This document shows positions 45,712 through 57,606 of a DNA stretch of 64,000 nucleotides, one piece after another (the stretch's first letter is position 1; every line of letters starts with the position of its first letter). The position numbers were made by a program, and so were the translations under genes. The stretch is from Apodospora peruviana (taxonomy: Eukaryota; Ascomycota; Sordariomycetes; Sordariales; Lasiosphaeriaceae), in the NCBI GenBank assembly GCA_033439685.1, contig JAUEDM010000004.1:4526001-4590000 (forward strand), given 5' to 3'. The notes beneath the pieces are model-generated. The model was not told the origin of the DNA, did no database searches, and worked only from the letters and a program-made list of their open reading frames with translations.

Positions 45712-46690
45712 ATGAAGACAGTCTCTCTCGTTGTTGCCCTGGCCCTTGGCCTCCCGGTCCTGGGCAGGCAAGCTCCGGCTAACGACCACCATGAGATTGC
45801 CGCCAGACAGCGAGGTGGTGGCGGCGGTGGTTTCGGTGGTGGATGGGGCGGCGGCGGCGGCGGCGGATGGGGCGGCGGCGGATGGGGCGGAGGAGGGAGC
45901 GGAACCGGGAGCGGCACCTGCTCGTGGACCGATCACTGTCTCGGTAAGTCCTAGACTTGAAGCTGCCAAGATAGCCTCGCACAATTCTAATATGTCTGTA
46001 GGAGACGAGTGCGAGACCGAGAACGACTGCGACGGCCAACTCATCTGCCGCAACGGCGTGTGCGCCAGCACGGGAGCGGCCCCGGCAACGACGCTGCGAA
46101 CCACGGCCCGGCCTACCACCGTCGTCAGGACCACGGCTCGGCCGACCGCGACTGCTGCGGTTCCCAGCACCTGCGGATGGCCAGGACACTGCGCTGGTAA
46201 GTTACTCAGAGCATCAACCGCTTGAACTTTACGGAAAATGACTGACCGAACTTCCGCAGGTGATGTATGCACAGCCGAGACCGACTGTGACGGTTACCTA
46301 GGCTGCGTCTCCGGGAAGTGCGCCGACGTCGGCTACACCAGCGGCGGCGCTGGCGCCGTCCCTGTCCCTACCAGCACTCGTCGGCCTGGTGTAACATCTA
46401 CTCGGGCTCCCCCTGGCCCAATCGTCACTGTGACGGTGACAAGGTCGACTCCTGTTCCTGTTCAGCCGACGCCTACTACTCGTCCCGCCACTGGTGGTGG
46501 TGGTGCGTCGCCCGCGTGTGGCGCTGATCCGTTGTCTTGCATTGGTATGTCGGCATGAACTGTTCTTCGTTGGAGGTTGAGAATGATTGTTTGTGTGCTA
46601 ACTAAGCCCTATATAGGTGTATCATGCAAGACTGATGCCGACTGTGGTTATTCCTTGATCATCTGCAACAACGGAATCTGCGGACTTTGA
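45712..46690 (+). CDS. Secreted Gly-rich protein with three cysteine modules
   Basis: Four exons, 45712-45943, 46002-46196, 46260-46544 and 46617-46690; 261 aa. A signal peptide (MKTVSLVVALALGLPVLG) and a short propeptide lead to a Gly/Trp-rich stretch (GGGFGGGWGGGG, about 36-65). Three similar six-cysteine modules follow: CSWTDHCL-GDECETENDCDG then QLICRNGVC; CGWPGHCA-GDVCTAETDCDG then YLGCVSGKC; CGADPLSCI-GVSCKTDADCG then LIICNNGIC. Thr/Pro-rich linkers, likely O-glycosylated, separate them. Every intron falls at the same spot in a module, after the second Cys and in phase 1. No family is recognised; a cell-surface or extracellular role is likely from the layout. Confidence 0.85.
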
Positions 46691-47478
46691 ACTGGATCGT
46701 GTGTGTTAGGAAGGCGTGTTGAAAATGTCAGGCAAGCATAATCTGCTGTCGGAAGGGATTCATGAGGAGTTGGGTGGATTGTTCTGTACAAACAAAAAGT
46801 GCTTCATTGTCTTTAACCCCCAATAATATCCAGTCTCGATCGAGTCTTCTCTCTAATGCACTGTGCTGCAAGCAGTTTGCGAGACGACGAGATACTGAGG
46901 TTTACCCATCCCAGTATGCACTTGTCCCATGTGGTGTGGTGTGATGCTGCAGGTTGGTAGAAGTAGGACCTTGCAGGCAGTACTTGGCGTCCGGTCACCG
47001 TCTGTAATTACTGTCAACCTGCCCATTCCAAACCTCATCGGACATACCGTCTTGGTACTCTCCGGCGAGAACATACTTTGGTTGTCTCCTTGTAAGCCAA
47101 GACTGTAGCCAGGGTGCATGTTCTCCCTGTATTGCGAGTCCGTGACAAATAAGAACTGATATCCGCAAACTGGTAGCGTTGTATGGTTCCAAAAGGGCGC
47201 ATTGCATGCTGCACGAGACTTTGTTGGTGGGAACTGGCCATTCAGGACTCGGGGATACTGGCACTCGGAGACGGGGAGATATTGGGGGCGAGCCACTACC
47301 TCCTCCGCTTTCCGTGCCGAGAGAACACCCGATCGTTGATTCAGTCTTCCCGTATTTCCGGCCTCTGCATCTCTGCTTCCCTGCAATATTGTTCCAGATC
47401 AACATCGTATGGGAGGATATTTGAAGTCAAGATCCCACCAACAAGTCCTTGGGTCCATACCACATTAACAACACAAAC
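46691..47478. other. Intergenic, nothing recognised
   Basis: 3' flank of the secreted protein gene and promoter of the monooxygenase. No gene seen. Confidence 0.4.
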
Positions 47479-49733
47479 ATGACCGAAGCCGCTCAGCCCA
47501 CCGAATCCAACGTCGATGTGTAAGTCCTCCTCGCATCGTGATGGATCAAGGCTCCGTTGCTGACATACTATTAGTCTCATCATCGGCGCCGGCCCAGCAG
47601 GGTAATATCGCCACCCACAACCCCTTATCAGCTTATGTTTACGAACTAACAAGAAATTGCTTCATGACAGGCTGATGGCCGCCGCGTGGATGGCTCACTG
47701 CGGGGTCAAGACACGCATCGTTGACAAGCGAAACACCAAGATCTTCTGCGGCCAGGCCGACGGGCTCCAATGCCGCAGCCTCGAGATCTTCGACAGCCTG
47801 GGTTTTGCGGATCGCGTCTGGAAGGAGGCCAACCACATGATTGAGATATGCATGTGGAACCCAGGCCAGGACGGCGTCATTCGGCGGTCAGATCGCATCC
47901 CCGACACTATCGTTGGCCTCTCGCGTTTCCAGCAGATTGTCCTGCACCAGGGTCGCATCGAGCGTTTTTTTCTGGATAACATCAAGAAGTACTCCAAGGA
48001 CTCTATCCATGTCGAACGTGGTGTGCTACCGGAGTCGTTGGAGATTGACGAGGCCAATGTCGATGATGAGGACGCTTATCCCGTGACAGTCAAGTTGAGG
48101 ACGCTGACTGACGAGGAGGCTACGCCTGCGCAGCAGGTTACTGGCAGCAAGGTGTCCGATGGGCTCTTCAGGAGCAATCTTACCATGGAGGATGACGAAG
48201 AAGAGTTGATCCAGAAGAGTAAAGCCCGAGCTGGGGAGAGCGAGATTGTCCATGCAAAATATGTCATCGGGTGCGATGGAGCGCGTAGCTGGACTCGAAG
48301 GGCATTGGGATTTGAGCTGCAAGGGGAAGCGACCGACTTTATCTGGGGTGTTATGGACATCATTCCCATTACAGACTTTCGTATGTGCCTTCCAGTTTTG
48401 TTTTCACCGACGGAGTGACATGAATTAACATGGTGCAGCCGACATCCGCATGCGATGCGCCATCCACTCGGCAGACAACGGCAGCCTGATGGTCATTCCT
48501 CGCGAAAACAAGATGGTGCGACTGTACATCCAGCTCAAGGAGGTTGCACCGGATGCATCAGGGCGAGCGGACCGGTCCAAGATCACGCCCGACCTGATCT
48601 TTGGCGCCGCTCAGAAGATCCTCAGCCCTTACAAGATCGACTATGAGTACTGCGACTGGTGGACTGCATACCAGGTGCGTAACCCAAGTCCGCCCCTCTA
48701 TGATCTATCTTGACACTGCTTCCAGATTGGCCAACGAGTCGGCACCCGTTTTGACGCTCACAACCGCGTCTTCCTCGCCGGCGACGCTGTGCACACGCAC
48801 TCGCCCAAAGCCGGACAAGGCATGAACGTGTCGATGCAAGACTGCTACAACCTCGGCTGGAAGATCGCGCTGGTTGCAAAAGGCATCTGCAAGCGTAGTA
48901 TCCTGAGCAGTTACCAGAGCGAGCGGCGGCAGGTGGCGCAGGACCTCATCGATTTTGACCACAAGTTCGCTCGTCTCTTCTCCGGTCGGCCGGCCAAGGA
49001 CGTCATGGATGCCGAAGGGGTCAGCATGGAGGAGTTTAAGGACGCCTTCCTGAAAGGAAACCTGTTTGCCTCGGGTCTGATTGTCGATTATGGTCCCAGC
49101 AATATTGTCGTGAAACCGGGTAACCCTGCTGCAGAACAAAGCAACGGCAGTGAGAAGAGCATCACGGAGGAAGAGTTTGCCGACAAGCAAGCTCTGGCCA
49201 GCGGTCTACCAGTCGGCATGCGCTTCAACAGCTTCAAGGTCCTCAACCAAGCCTGCGCGCGGCCGTGGCATTTCCAGGAGCGCCTCAAAGCCGACGGTCG
49301 TTTTCGAGTTGTCCTCTTCGCAGGGGATATCCTCAACCCTTCGCAAAAGGATCGCGTCGACAAATTCTGCAGCTTGCTAGACTCGCCCACGAGCTTCTTG
49401 CGCAGAGCTACTCCGAAGGACAAGCCGATCGATAGTGTTATCGAGGTGCTGACGATTCACTCGTCCAGGCGGACCGAGACGGAGCTGCTGCGGGATTTCC
49501 CTGCGACTCTGCATCCGTTCGACGAGCACACGGGCTGGGATTATAATAAGGTTTTTGTTGACGATGCTAGTTATCATGAGGGATATGGGGATGCTCACAA
49601 GAATTATGGTGTTGATAGGGAGAGAGGCTGTGTGGTGGTGGTGCGGCCGGACCAATATGTTGGATGGGTTGGGGAGATTGAGGATTTTGAGCATCTTCAG
49701 GGGTATTTTGAGGGGTGTATGGTTTTGAGGTAG
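47479..49733 (+). CDS. Phenol 2-monooxygenase-like FAD enzyme
   Basis: Five exons, 47479-47519, 47575-47601, 47671-48380, 48439-48674 and 48726-49733; 673 aa. The first two tiny exons build the FAD motif VLIIGAGPAGLMAAAWMAHC. The DG motif is VIGCDGARSWTRRALGF, and the GD motif is FLAGDAVHTHSPKAGQGMNV. The C-terminal 200 residues (FRVVLFAGDILNPSQ ... ERGCVVVVRPDQYVGWVGEI) match the thioredoxin-like domain of phenol hydroxylase and related aromatic hydroxylases. These use NADPH and O2 to ortho-hydroxylate phenols. All four splice junctions close in phase and no damage is seen. It may serve aromatic breakdown or act in the neighbouring pathway; the sequence does not decide. Confidence 0.92.
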
Positions 49734-50651
49734 GATGCTCGAAGCTGTTGATTGAAGCGATGGTGAACATGCGACCGCATGTCAACACCATGGTAGTGAA
49801 AACAGGGCGATCAATTTCAACAACAAGCCGCCTTTTTGCATTTTACCAAAAGGACATTTAGAGAAAGCTTCCGTGTTTCGGGGGTTGTTAAGGTGATACC
49901 TTCCCCCTCTTGAAGACTAGATACTGGATACCATCGATATTCCAGGATGGAGGAGCCGGTTTGCAACTGCCACGCGAGAATGCAAGATTACCAAGTGGGA
50001 AAGAGCTATCGTTCCAGCGCCGTGGAACTCCATCGACGGTCACTCGGCCCGCCAGTGATCAATCGCTAATCAAATGTTCAGAGGTTCCAGAAAGGTCAGT
50101 TAGCCGAAGTATCCACAGGCAGCCAATCAGCCGCCCGGAGCTCGGCATTGCGTCATCGATTTTACCCCCCTTATCCATCCTGTCGTCCCCAAACAGAAGG
50201 CGTGCTCGATTGAGCATCGTCCGTTACAAAGACGATTCATGCTCCAGATAGAAGATAGGTAAACGTATATTTGGACGCATGGGAAAGGAGCAGACCGTCC
50301 GCGAAAGATCGGGTTTGGGTCCGGCGATGGAGCCAAACGGCCCCGGTGCTGCAAGTGCCCGACAGTCCGGGTAGCTCTTGCAGCAGCTGGTCTCACAGAC
50401 GACGTCACAACGTCGGTGGCGGGAAGGAACGGCGCATATCGATGACGATTTGCCAGCAATGGGATGGCAACCAACAGTGCACGAGTGCATGAACTCATAC
50501 AACACTAATTCCTGCCGGAAATTTAATGGTGGTTGTTTTGTCTTCGAAACTACGACCCGAATCTCCTTATTCTCTCAACTTCTCTTCTCTTTTTGACATT
50601 GACAAAACCCCGTATCTCTCCTACACCTTGTTTTACTCTGTCAGTACTTTG
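49734..50651. other. Intergenic, promoter of the DUF3292 gene
   Basis: No gene recognised. An in-frame ATG at 50526 would add 42 unconserved-looking residues to the next protein, and I treat that stretch as leader. Confidence 0.4.
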
Positions 50652-52833
50652 ATGATGGATCCAAACGGCTCCGAAATGGAGCCACCTCCATTCCCTGCTG
50701 CTTCAGGTGAAGCCATGTACCTCGACGGACAGAAACCCGTAGACATTCGCACACCACACGAGTCATCAGCGACCGCCAGCCACAAACTGGCAGACACAAA
50801 CAGCAATGAGGTCCACGAAAACGGCACAGCGAAGCATCATGAGATGGAGACGACAGACGCGAGAAAGGATGTCAAAGATCTAGGATGGCACAGCAAGGAC
50901 GATGTCGGAAACCTCCCCCATTACGAACTCTTCGATGGTCTACCAAATGAAGAGCTGTGGAAGCTGCTCCGTCGCTTCAATAAGCAAATGTTTCACGTCA
51001 AGGCCACTCATGACTGCCCTACCAACGACCTTGATCTCGAGATTGTCCGCCAAGAGGTGTTCACCGCGGACAAGTTCCGCACTCACATTGAACGGTTCTA
51101 CATGACCATCGTCGTCGACCTATTCAATCTCTGGAAGCACATAGCCAGGCTCCGGTCATGGCGAGAGACAAGACGCACAGCTGTCTTCTTCGCATTTTAC
51201 GCCGTCGCCTGGATCTTCGATCGTCTCATCGCCTCCTTTGTCATCTTCCTCGTTACACTCATTCTGCTCCCACATCTTAGAGATGTCTGCTTCCCCCATG
51301 CACCACCTGCAATCATCGATGGCGACACTGGTGGCGTTAAGAAGCCCATGGCCAGGGTACTTGCTTCTGACTCCTTAACTGGCGCTCCAGAGACACATCC
51401 CGGCGAGGCTGTCGAGCAGGAAGCGCACAGTTTCGTGAATAGCATCATCGAGATAGCCATCGGTATGGCGAGCGGCCAAAGCCCTCAGGACATTGCGAAC
51501 GCCAAGGACAAGACGGGTGGAAATTTGACGGCGGCCGAGCAGGACAAGACCAAGAACCCAGTTTCGGATGCCGTTTGGGAGGAAGCGCTGCCCGCCCTCC
51601 ACGCCATTGCGTCCATCACGGATACCTACGAACGATTTGGCAACGTTCTGAGCCCGACGGTGCCGTTCGAGAAGTTTAAGCCGCGGTTGGTTATTGCGGC
51701 ATACATGCTGGTTCCCCTTTTCATCTGTTCCAATTTTGTTAGCACATATATGATGCTCAAGGGAGTGGGCTTTGTTATTGGGTTTGGTCTTTTCGGAGAT
51801 CCTGTCATCAGATGGGGTGTGGAGCAGTTGAGCAGCATGTATCCGCACTGGGAGAAGTTCTTGGAGATTAAGAACACCATTCTCAAGGGCGTTCCGACTA
51901 ATGCCCAGCTGACCCTCACGCTTCTCCGCATCGGTGAGCGAAATCGATCGCCCATACCTCCGCCACCCTCAGCCCGAAGTGCGCGTAACCCTCCGAAAAC
52001 ACTGCTAGGCCAAGAGGGACTCGATGAATTACTAGGCAAGTCTTTCCCTGCTTTCATCTGTCTTTTTCATTGTGATTCTAACTAAACCGACATCCAGACG
52101 TGCCCAAACAGGACATAGACAAGGCAATCTATCCCGACCCCGACGATGAGAAAAAGGCTGCCGATGGTTCCGGTGCCGGTGACGACTACTACAACAACCA
52201 AAAGAAGGCCGAGCAAAAAAAGCCAAAGACTCCAAGTAGGATCATGGCGGCGGTGAAACATCTCGTGAGGGGGAGCCTGGGGGCAGTTGGTACAGCAGAT
52301 AGGGCGGCTGCTAAGGCCGGACTTAAGCAGGCAAAGTTCCGAGCCGGCGCGGTGAAAATGAACAAACCTCCTGAAGGGACGGGCGGTCCAACCCGCTTTC
52401 CGGCAAGGTTCGACGGCAAGAAGGGCTACGCGTGGATCAAGACGGAGAAAGGCGACACGATGTCGGAGCGACCAGTCAGCCTGCTTGGATGGACAGGTGG
52501 CAAATCGGACACCGAGTCCGCGGGATATTTGCCAGAATCTGAGCCAAGTCCGATCTGGGTTATGAATATCGCTGATATTAAGGTAAGTTTGTTAGATGGA
52601 CTCGAGGAGGAGAAACTAGAGGCTAACTTCTATGCTAGGAGATCCAGAAGACCGGCGGTCTGGGCTGGAAGTCCAAGATTCTCGTGGGCTGGGCAACTGA
52701 CGGCGAGATTACCGATGGCATCATTATACGGGATGGCACTGGCAAAGAGTATCATATCACCGCCATCACGCTAAGAGATGAGCTGTTCAATCGGCTGGTT
52801 GCGATTGGTGACCAGATGTGGGAGTCCTGGTAA
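50652..52833 (+). CDS. DUF3292-family membrane protein
   Basis: Three exons, 50652-52035, 52098-52582 and 52639-52833; 687 aa. Intron 1 is of the GC-AG type (AG|GCAAGT ... CCAG), 62 nt, and restores DELLDVPKQDID. The N-terminus is polar; NLPHYELFDGLPNEELWKLL and RRFNKQMFHVKA start the conserved part. Two membrane regions follow: WIFDRLIASFVIFLVTLILL, and a pair near LVIAAYMLVPLFICSNFVST and GVGFVIGFGLFGDPVI. The C-terminal domain begins KGYAWIKTEKGDTMSERPVS and ends ITLRDELFNRLVAIGDQMWE, SW. DUF3292 proteins occur across filamentous ascomycetes with no assigned function. The start at the paired ATG (50652) is preferred over 50526. Confidence 0.82.
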
Positions 52834-53237
52834 AAGCATTACACATCAGGCCGAGTACAACAAATACGTCGACCGATATCTTGGCGGTATTCATTGGACC
52901 TTGGTCCGAGGTGTGGCATCTTGATTCGGACCTTAGTCGGATAAGAGGAGGACCTGCATATCTCGGGTTGTACAGTTGGTGCTACATCCGAGGTCTGGTC
53001 CAACCAGATCATAAGCAAGGACTGGAGCGGATGTTAGAATATATGCTCCGCTAGCATCGGCTATCGCAATCACTTTTGCTGGCTTAAGAGCGGATGCGTG
53101 TGATCCCTTTAGTTATACGCAATCGTCGCATGTACGTATAAAATGGCCATTACCTTTGTTTTGAGGGGTAGTTCGAACCTGCTCATTACTTTTCGTTCTT
53201 TCATCCACAGCAGTCATCCATCATCCTCTGTCTCAAA
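52834..53237. other. Intergenic, nothing recognised
   Basis: Promoter of the methyltransferase gene. A GTATAAAATGG at 53135-53145 is a possible TATA box about 100 bp upstream. Confidence 0.4.
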
Positions 53238-54584
53238 ATGCCAGCCCATCTCACCACCCCTTCGCTCGTGGATCTCGCCAAAGAGATCCTCAAAGCAGCA
53301 ACCACTCTCCAAGAGCAGCTTGACAAAGCCAACGTCCCGCAACCAGACCTCTCGAGCCATGGTCCGCAGAATTACCACGGAATTCTCGACAATGCACTAG
53401 CGCTAGAGGCGCGATCAGATCTCGTCGAGGCAGCGCGCACAATGGTCACCCTCGCGCAAGGGCCGGTCGAGGTCCTCCGCTCCATGGTGCTAGTTGATCA
53501 CAACAATCTCGCCGTCTTGATTGTGATCCACGAGCTCAAGATTGCGGAAGTCGTCCCTCTGCACGGGAGTATCAGCATTTCTGACCTGGCTGCCCGGGTG
53601 GGCGTGCATCCCGCCCCGCTTGCGCGGATCATGCGATTTGCCTACACGATGCACATGTTCTGCGAGCCCGAGGGAAAACCGGATTTTGTGGAACATACGT
53701 CCCTATCGGCGGCCATCCCGCCTTTTGATTCGTACTTGTGGTTGACTCTCGGTAAAAATGCAAAGGTTAATGCCTCGAAGGGGGAGTGGAGCGAGGCGAT
53801 GGATTTAAGGGTCTGGCCGTGCAGTCCGATGACTTTGGTTGATGGCGAGAAGCCGGGGAGGGATCCGTGGCGGATTATTGCTGAGGCTGAGGAGGATGGG
53901 AGCGGCATGGATAAATTTGGTGAGGCTATGAGGGTTTCTATGGGGATTATTCATGGGGCTGAGTCGTTGGTTAAGGGGTTTGATTGGGAGGAATTGGGGC
54001 GGGGGGCGGTTGTGGTTGACCTTGGTGGGGGGAATGGGCATAATGCTGTTGCTATTGCGAAGGAGTTTCCGAACCTAAAGGTTGTTGTGCAGGATTTAGT
54101 GGAAAATGAGGGTTTGTGTGGGGAGTTGGTTAGACGGGAACTTGGGTTGGAGGAGGATGGAAGAAGGGTGGTGTTTCAGGTTCATGATTTCTTTGAGGAG
54201 CAGCCGCCTCCTCCTGAGGTGGTTGTTGGGGAAGGGCCTGAAGGGGGGGAGGTGAAGGCTTATTTTCTTAGTCGGGTGTTGCATGACTGGAGTGATGAGG
54301 ATGCTGGGCGGATTGTCAGGCAATTGGTTCCGGGGATGAGGAGGGGGGCCAAGTTGTTTGTGGTCGAGAGGTTACTGCCGGACAGGCCGGGGGAGATTGC
54401 GCTTCATAAGGAGGCTATGGTTAGGGGGCTGGATTTGTTGATGTTTACTTTCTTTGGGGAGGCGTGTGAAAGGAGTTATGGGCAGTGGGAGAAGTTGTTT
54501 CGGAGTGTTGATAAAGGACTGAAGATATTGAAGTGGTCGACGGCGAGTGAGATGTCGACGCTTGTGGTTGGGTTTGAGGAGTAA
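53238..54584 (+). CDS. O-methyltransferase (SAM-dependent, Methyltransf_2)
   Basis: Single exon, 448 aa. A winged-helix N-terminal part (ISDLAARVGVHPAPLARIMR) is followed by the SAM-binding fold. Motif I is VVVDLGGGNGHNAVAIAKEF, then VVVQDLVEN, DFFEEQPPP, and the catalytic His in FLSRVLHDWSDEDAGRIVRQ. The C-terminus holds GLDLLMFTFFGEACERSYGQ with a catalytic-region Glu. Fungal members methylate phenolic oxygens in polyketides and related metabolites. Codon use in the 3' half is strongly G-rich. It could act with the flavin enzymes to the left, but the DUF3292 gene lies between. Confidence 0.9.
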   Translation: MPAHLTTPSLVDLAKEILKAATTLQEQLDKANVPQPDLSSHGPQNYHGILDNALALEARSDLVEAARTMVTLAQGPVEVLRSMVLVDHNNLAVLIVIHELKIAEVVPLHGSISISDLAARVGVHPAPLARIMRFAYTMHMFCEPEGKPDFVEHTSLSAAIPPFDSYLWLTLGKNAKVNASKGEWSEAMDLRVWPCSPMTLVDGEKPGRDPWRIIAEAEEDGSGMDKFGEAMRVSMGIIHGAESLVKGFDWEELGRGAVVVDLGGGNGHNAVAIAKEFPNLKVVVQDLVENEGLCGELVRRELGLEEDGRRVVFQVHDFFEEQPPPPEVVVGEGPEGGEVKAYFLSRVLHDWSDEDAGRIVRQLVPGMRRGAKLFVVERLLPDRPGEIALHKEAMVRGLDLLMFTFFGEACERSYGQWEKLFRSVDKGLKILKWSTASEMSTLVVGFEE

Positions 54585-54720
54585 CAGTTTCTGGAACATG
54601 GTGTCTTTGCTGTGTTGGCTTTACTGTTCTGTTGTCTTTACTTGGATATGGATTGAGTTAGGTATCATGTCTCAACTGTCTTTACTTACACTGTCTGCTT
54701 TAGATACAAGTAGAGTGTTC

Positions 54721-56132
54721 TCACAACCTCTTCTTCTTGCACAAGGGACGGGAAGGCTTGTAAGTAGTCCCGATCTCGCCCCATCTGATGTTGGAGAAAG
54801 TCACTTCCGGCTGGGGCTCGATCTGCTGCACAATGGAGGGGTTTCCCTCGGTGGCATTGCAAGGCCCGGCCTCTCCCGAATCCAGCCAGCGCATACCTCC
54901 ACCCTCGTCCCACCAGATGCTAAAGACCTGTTTTTTTTTTCACGCCGTTAGTTTTCTGCGCAGCACATCATCTCATGAAGGCGAACATACCAGTGTCATG
55001 CCGCGGGTAATGGCATCGCCCATGCCCTGGGTGCCGCCGAGTTCAAGGTACCGTCTAGCCCCAGTCTTGCTGCAGAACCCGTCCTCCAGGGCATCAACTT
55101 TGGGCAGGCCAGGTGCGTCCACGACGTGGCTCTCGATGAGCTTGCCGTCCTGGACATACATCCGCTTGATCGAGGTTACTTCCCCATTAACGGCGGGGAA
55201 CTGGGTGATGACGGTGAATTTTCGGGATGTGTCGACCTTGAACTGGGGTCCCCGGCCGTAGTAGTCGGTGATGTTGACGCGGTACGGGTTCCACGCGCAG
55301 CCGTTCTTGTCGCAGACGCCCTCGAACTCGCACTCCGCTCCCTCGCACAGATACACGCCTGTCTGGTTGCACGTGTGCGGCGCCAGGTGCGCCGAGCGCG
55401 AGTTGGCTTCCCAGATGTCCATCTCGTTGCAGCAGGCGCCCTTGCCGTCAATGTTGCCCTGCGGGAGTTCTCATGTGAGTACAACGGTCTTCTTTCGCAT
55501 ATAAGGTGAGATAGGTGAGTACTTACAACACCGTTGATGAACGGAGTTACGAAACACTGTGCGTCGCAGTATCCAGTCCCATAATAGGCTCCACCGGGGT
55601 TCAGCTCGCTCTTCGCGCCATCTTGAACCATCTCTGACAGATAAAGCGCGCTGTTCATCCCGCAAGGTAACTTGGTGGTGTCGACGTCGAAGGTAAATTC
55701 GCCGCCGGTAAACTCCATCTTCTCGTACTGCTGCTCCGTCGAGTCGAGCAGGTACACGCGCGGCGACACCACGCGGCCGTCGAGGATGTGCTGCAGCCTG
55801 AGGGCGGACCCGTCAGTCGTCACGCCAAAGGCGCTGTAGTCGGGAATGCCCTCCATGATGCAGTTGTCACGGCATGACTTCGCATCGGGACAGGCCGTGG
55901 CGTTGGGCTTGTTGCCCCAGTCACCGCAGTTGTACGAGTTGGTGGCCTGGTGCAGGGGGTGAGCGAGAGCGTCGAGGACGACGTAGTTCGTTGCCTCTTT
56001 GCAGCCGTCCTTGGTGCATCGTTGCGTGATGAGCTTGGGATGGACTTCTGGGCCTGTTCCTGGCTTTTGGGCACTGGCTACACCCGCGAGAAGGGCGGCT
56101 AGGCCGACGAACGCAAGTCGAGAGGTGGCCAT
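54721..56132 (-). CDS. GH7 endo-beta-1,4-glucanase-like enzyme
   Basis: Three exons, 55527-56132, 54991-55458 and 54721-54927, with introns of 68 and 63 nt; 426 aa. A signal peptide (MATSRLAFVGLAALLAGVAS) ends near AQKPG. Family 7 hallmarks are CDAQCFVTPFINGV-GNIDGK, with the nucleophile and acid/base in CCNEMDIWEANS: E214, D216 and E219. ITDYYGRGPQFKVDTSRKF follows. The sequence reads closer to the endoglucanase than the cellobiohydrolase branch (for example the short loops around NPYRVNITDYYG). There is no cellulose-binding module or linker; the chain ends soon after GEIGTTYKPSRPLCKKK. TATTTAA at 56211-56217 may be its TATA box. It would cut cellulose chains internally outside the cell. Confidence 0.92.
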
Positions 56133-57520
56133 GATTGTGTCCGTCTCTTGTCGAAGTGGAGAGTCGGTGACCTAACTGTGACTGTCCGCAATGTCTGGGA
56201 CATGATCTTCTTAAATATCTTGGACTACCTCGTCCTAGGGTAGGTATTGTGTGAACCGGCACCCGGCCCGTTCGGCTTCATCCATGCCTCTCAGCCGCCT
56301 TAGCATCGACCCGGAAGTACGAAGAATGAGGATTCACCTTCTCCATGCAATTGGCGGGACATGGACTGCCGTGGTTTGGCCATGTATTTCACGCAGCCAA
56401 GAAAGTTATGGTCGGCAACCCGAGTCCGCGGCTCGAGAGTTGAGTCGAGGTTCCATCGCTAATTGAGATCGTGGTTGGTGGCCCCTTGACAAGCCCGTCT
56501 TGGCCACCGGGGCCAAGTTCAGGCGACGGATATTAGCCACCGAAACATCCGAAAGAGGACTAGACCGCTGGCAGAAGATAACTCTGGGGATTTTGTTGTC
56601 TTTAGGTTTGACTTTATTTTCACTCAGGGCTGACGGGCTTCTGCTTTTTTTTCGCACATGTGCGGACTGCCAATGCCTTCAGATCATCAAAGTGACAATG
56701 TATTACCTCCAAGTATCATTCTCTTTAGTGGATGGTTTTTTTGTTGAGAGTGGTAATCGCAATCTATAGCTGTTTCTGCCGCCCGGAACCGAACGAGATA
56801 GACTCGTTCAGGGGCAGCACATGCAGGAACCAAGGTAAGTTCATTTAGCGACTGTTCTCTTCACTTGTCGACTGCAACCCACCACCCGTCACATTCGGCT
56901 CCGATCGCGCACTACCTTGACGTTGTATCGGTCGTACTGTGCTGACTTGGGGATGTGTGATATTGTCGGACCCAGCAAGCCACAAGGGGGCTAAGTTTAA
57001 TAAGAAGGTATGTCTGCCTCATTGATCTTCAACATATAAGGTGCAACTCGGTATTGATCTATTCATGAACAACATTTGCAAACTACGTGCCTTCTGCGCG
57101 ACATTAGTCATGAATGTTGGAATATAAATCCTCATACGCATACTCAGATCACTAACATGACGGTACTGGTTGTACTCAGCCTTCATGATTTCATCATCAT
57201 TCCGGTGACTCAAAGCCCAACAAAAACATATTTTGAAGAAAGTACAGTCCGTTGCGCCCCATGCAGTCAAAGTACTTTCCCAGTGATTAAGAGGTCTACT
57301 GGATCTTACACAATGAAGCGGTAAGCTAAATTGGTACCTCAGTTACAATCCAAGTACACACGGTCCCTAATCTGGACCCCAGTTGCCATGGAACAGATTT
57401 GCTTACCTAGGTATGTAGCGATTGCTCAGTTTGGCTGAGAGCGACAATAATAAATAACGACCATAAATTAGGATAGGTAAGGCAACCTACCTTACAAGTC
57501 ACGGGTCGGTAACAGGCTGA
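56133..57520. other. Intergenic, nothing recognised
   Basis: Promoter of the cellulase gene and an A+T-rich spacer; no gene recognised. Confidence 0.4.
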
Positions 57521-57606
57521 CACTGCAATTTTAGCGCCGACGAAGTGTCTGTCAACTACACTTGGAAATGGGATTCACAACCTCTGTTAGGGCTAAAATT
57601 GCAGTG
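57521..57606. mobile_element. Possible 86-bp MITE-like element
   Basis: Ends are inverted repeats: CACTGCAATTTTAGCGCC at 57521-57538 and AGGGCTAAAATTGCAGTG at 57589-57606. The 50-bp core has no coding capacity. A target duplication is not evident, so it may be a remnant or a hairpin repeat rather than an intact element. Confidence 0.5.

Noticed and set aside
45519..46272. Long minus-strand frames opposite the cysteine-module gene
   Set aside because: Pro/Ala-rich translations arise from the reverse of Gly-rich coding sequence; no start context, motif or splice support.
50526..50651. Upstream in-frame ATG adding 42 residues to the DUF3292 protein
   Set aside because: The added part is unlike the family N-terminus and lies in leader-like sequence; the paired ATG at 50652 is preferred, though not proven.
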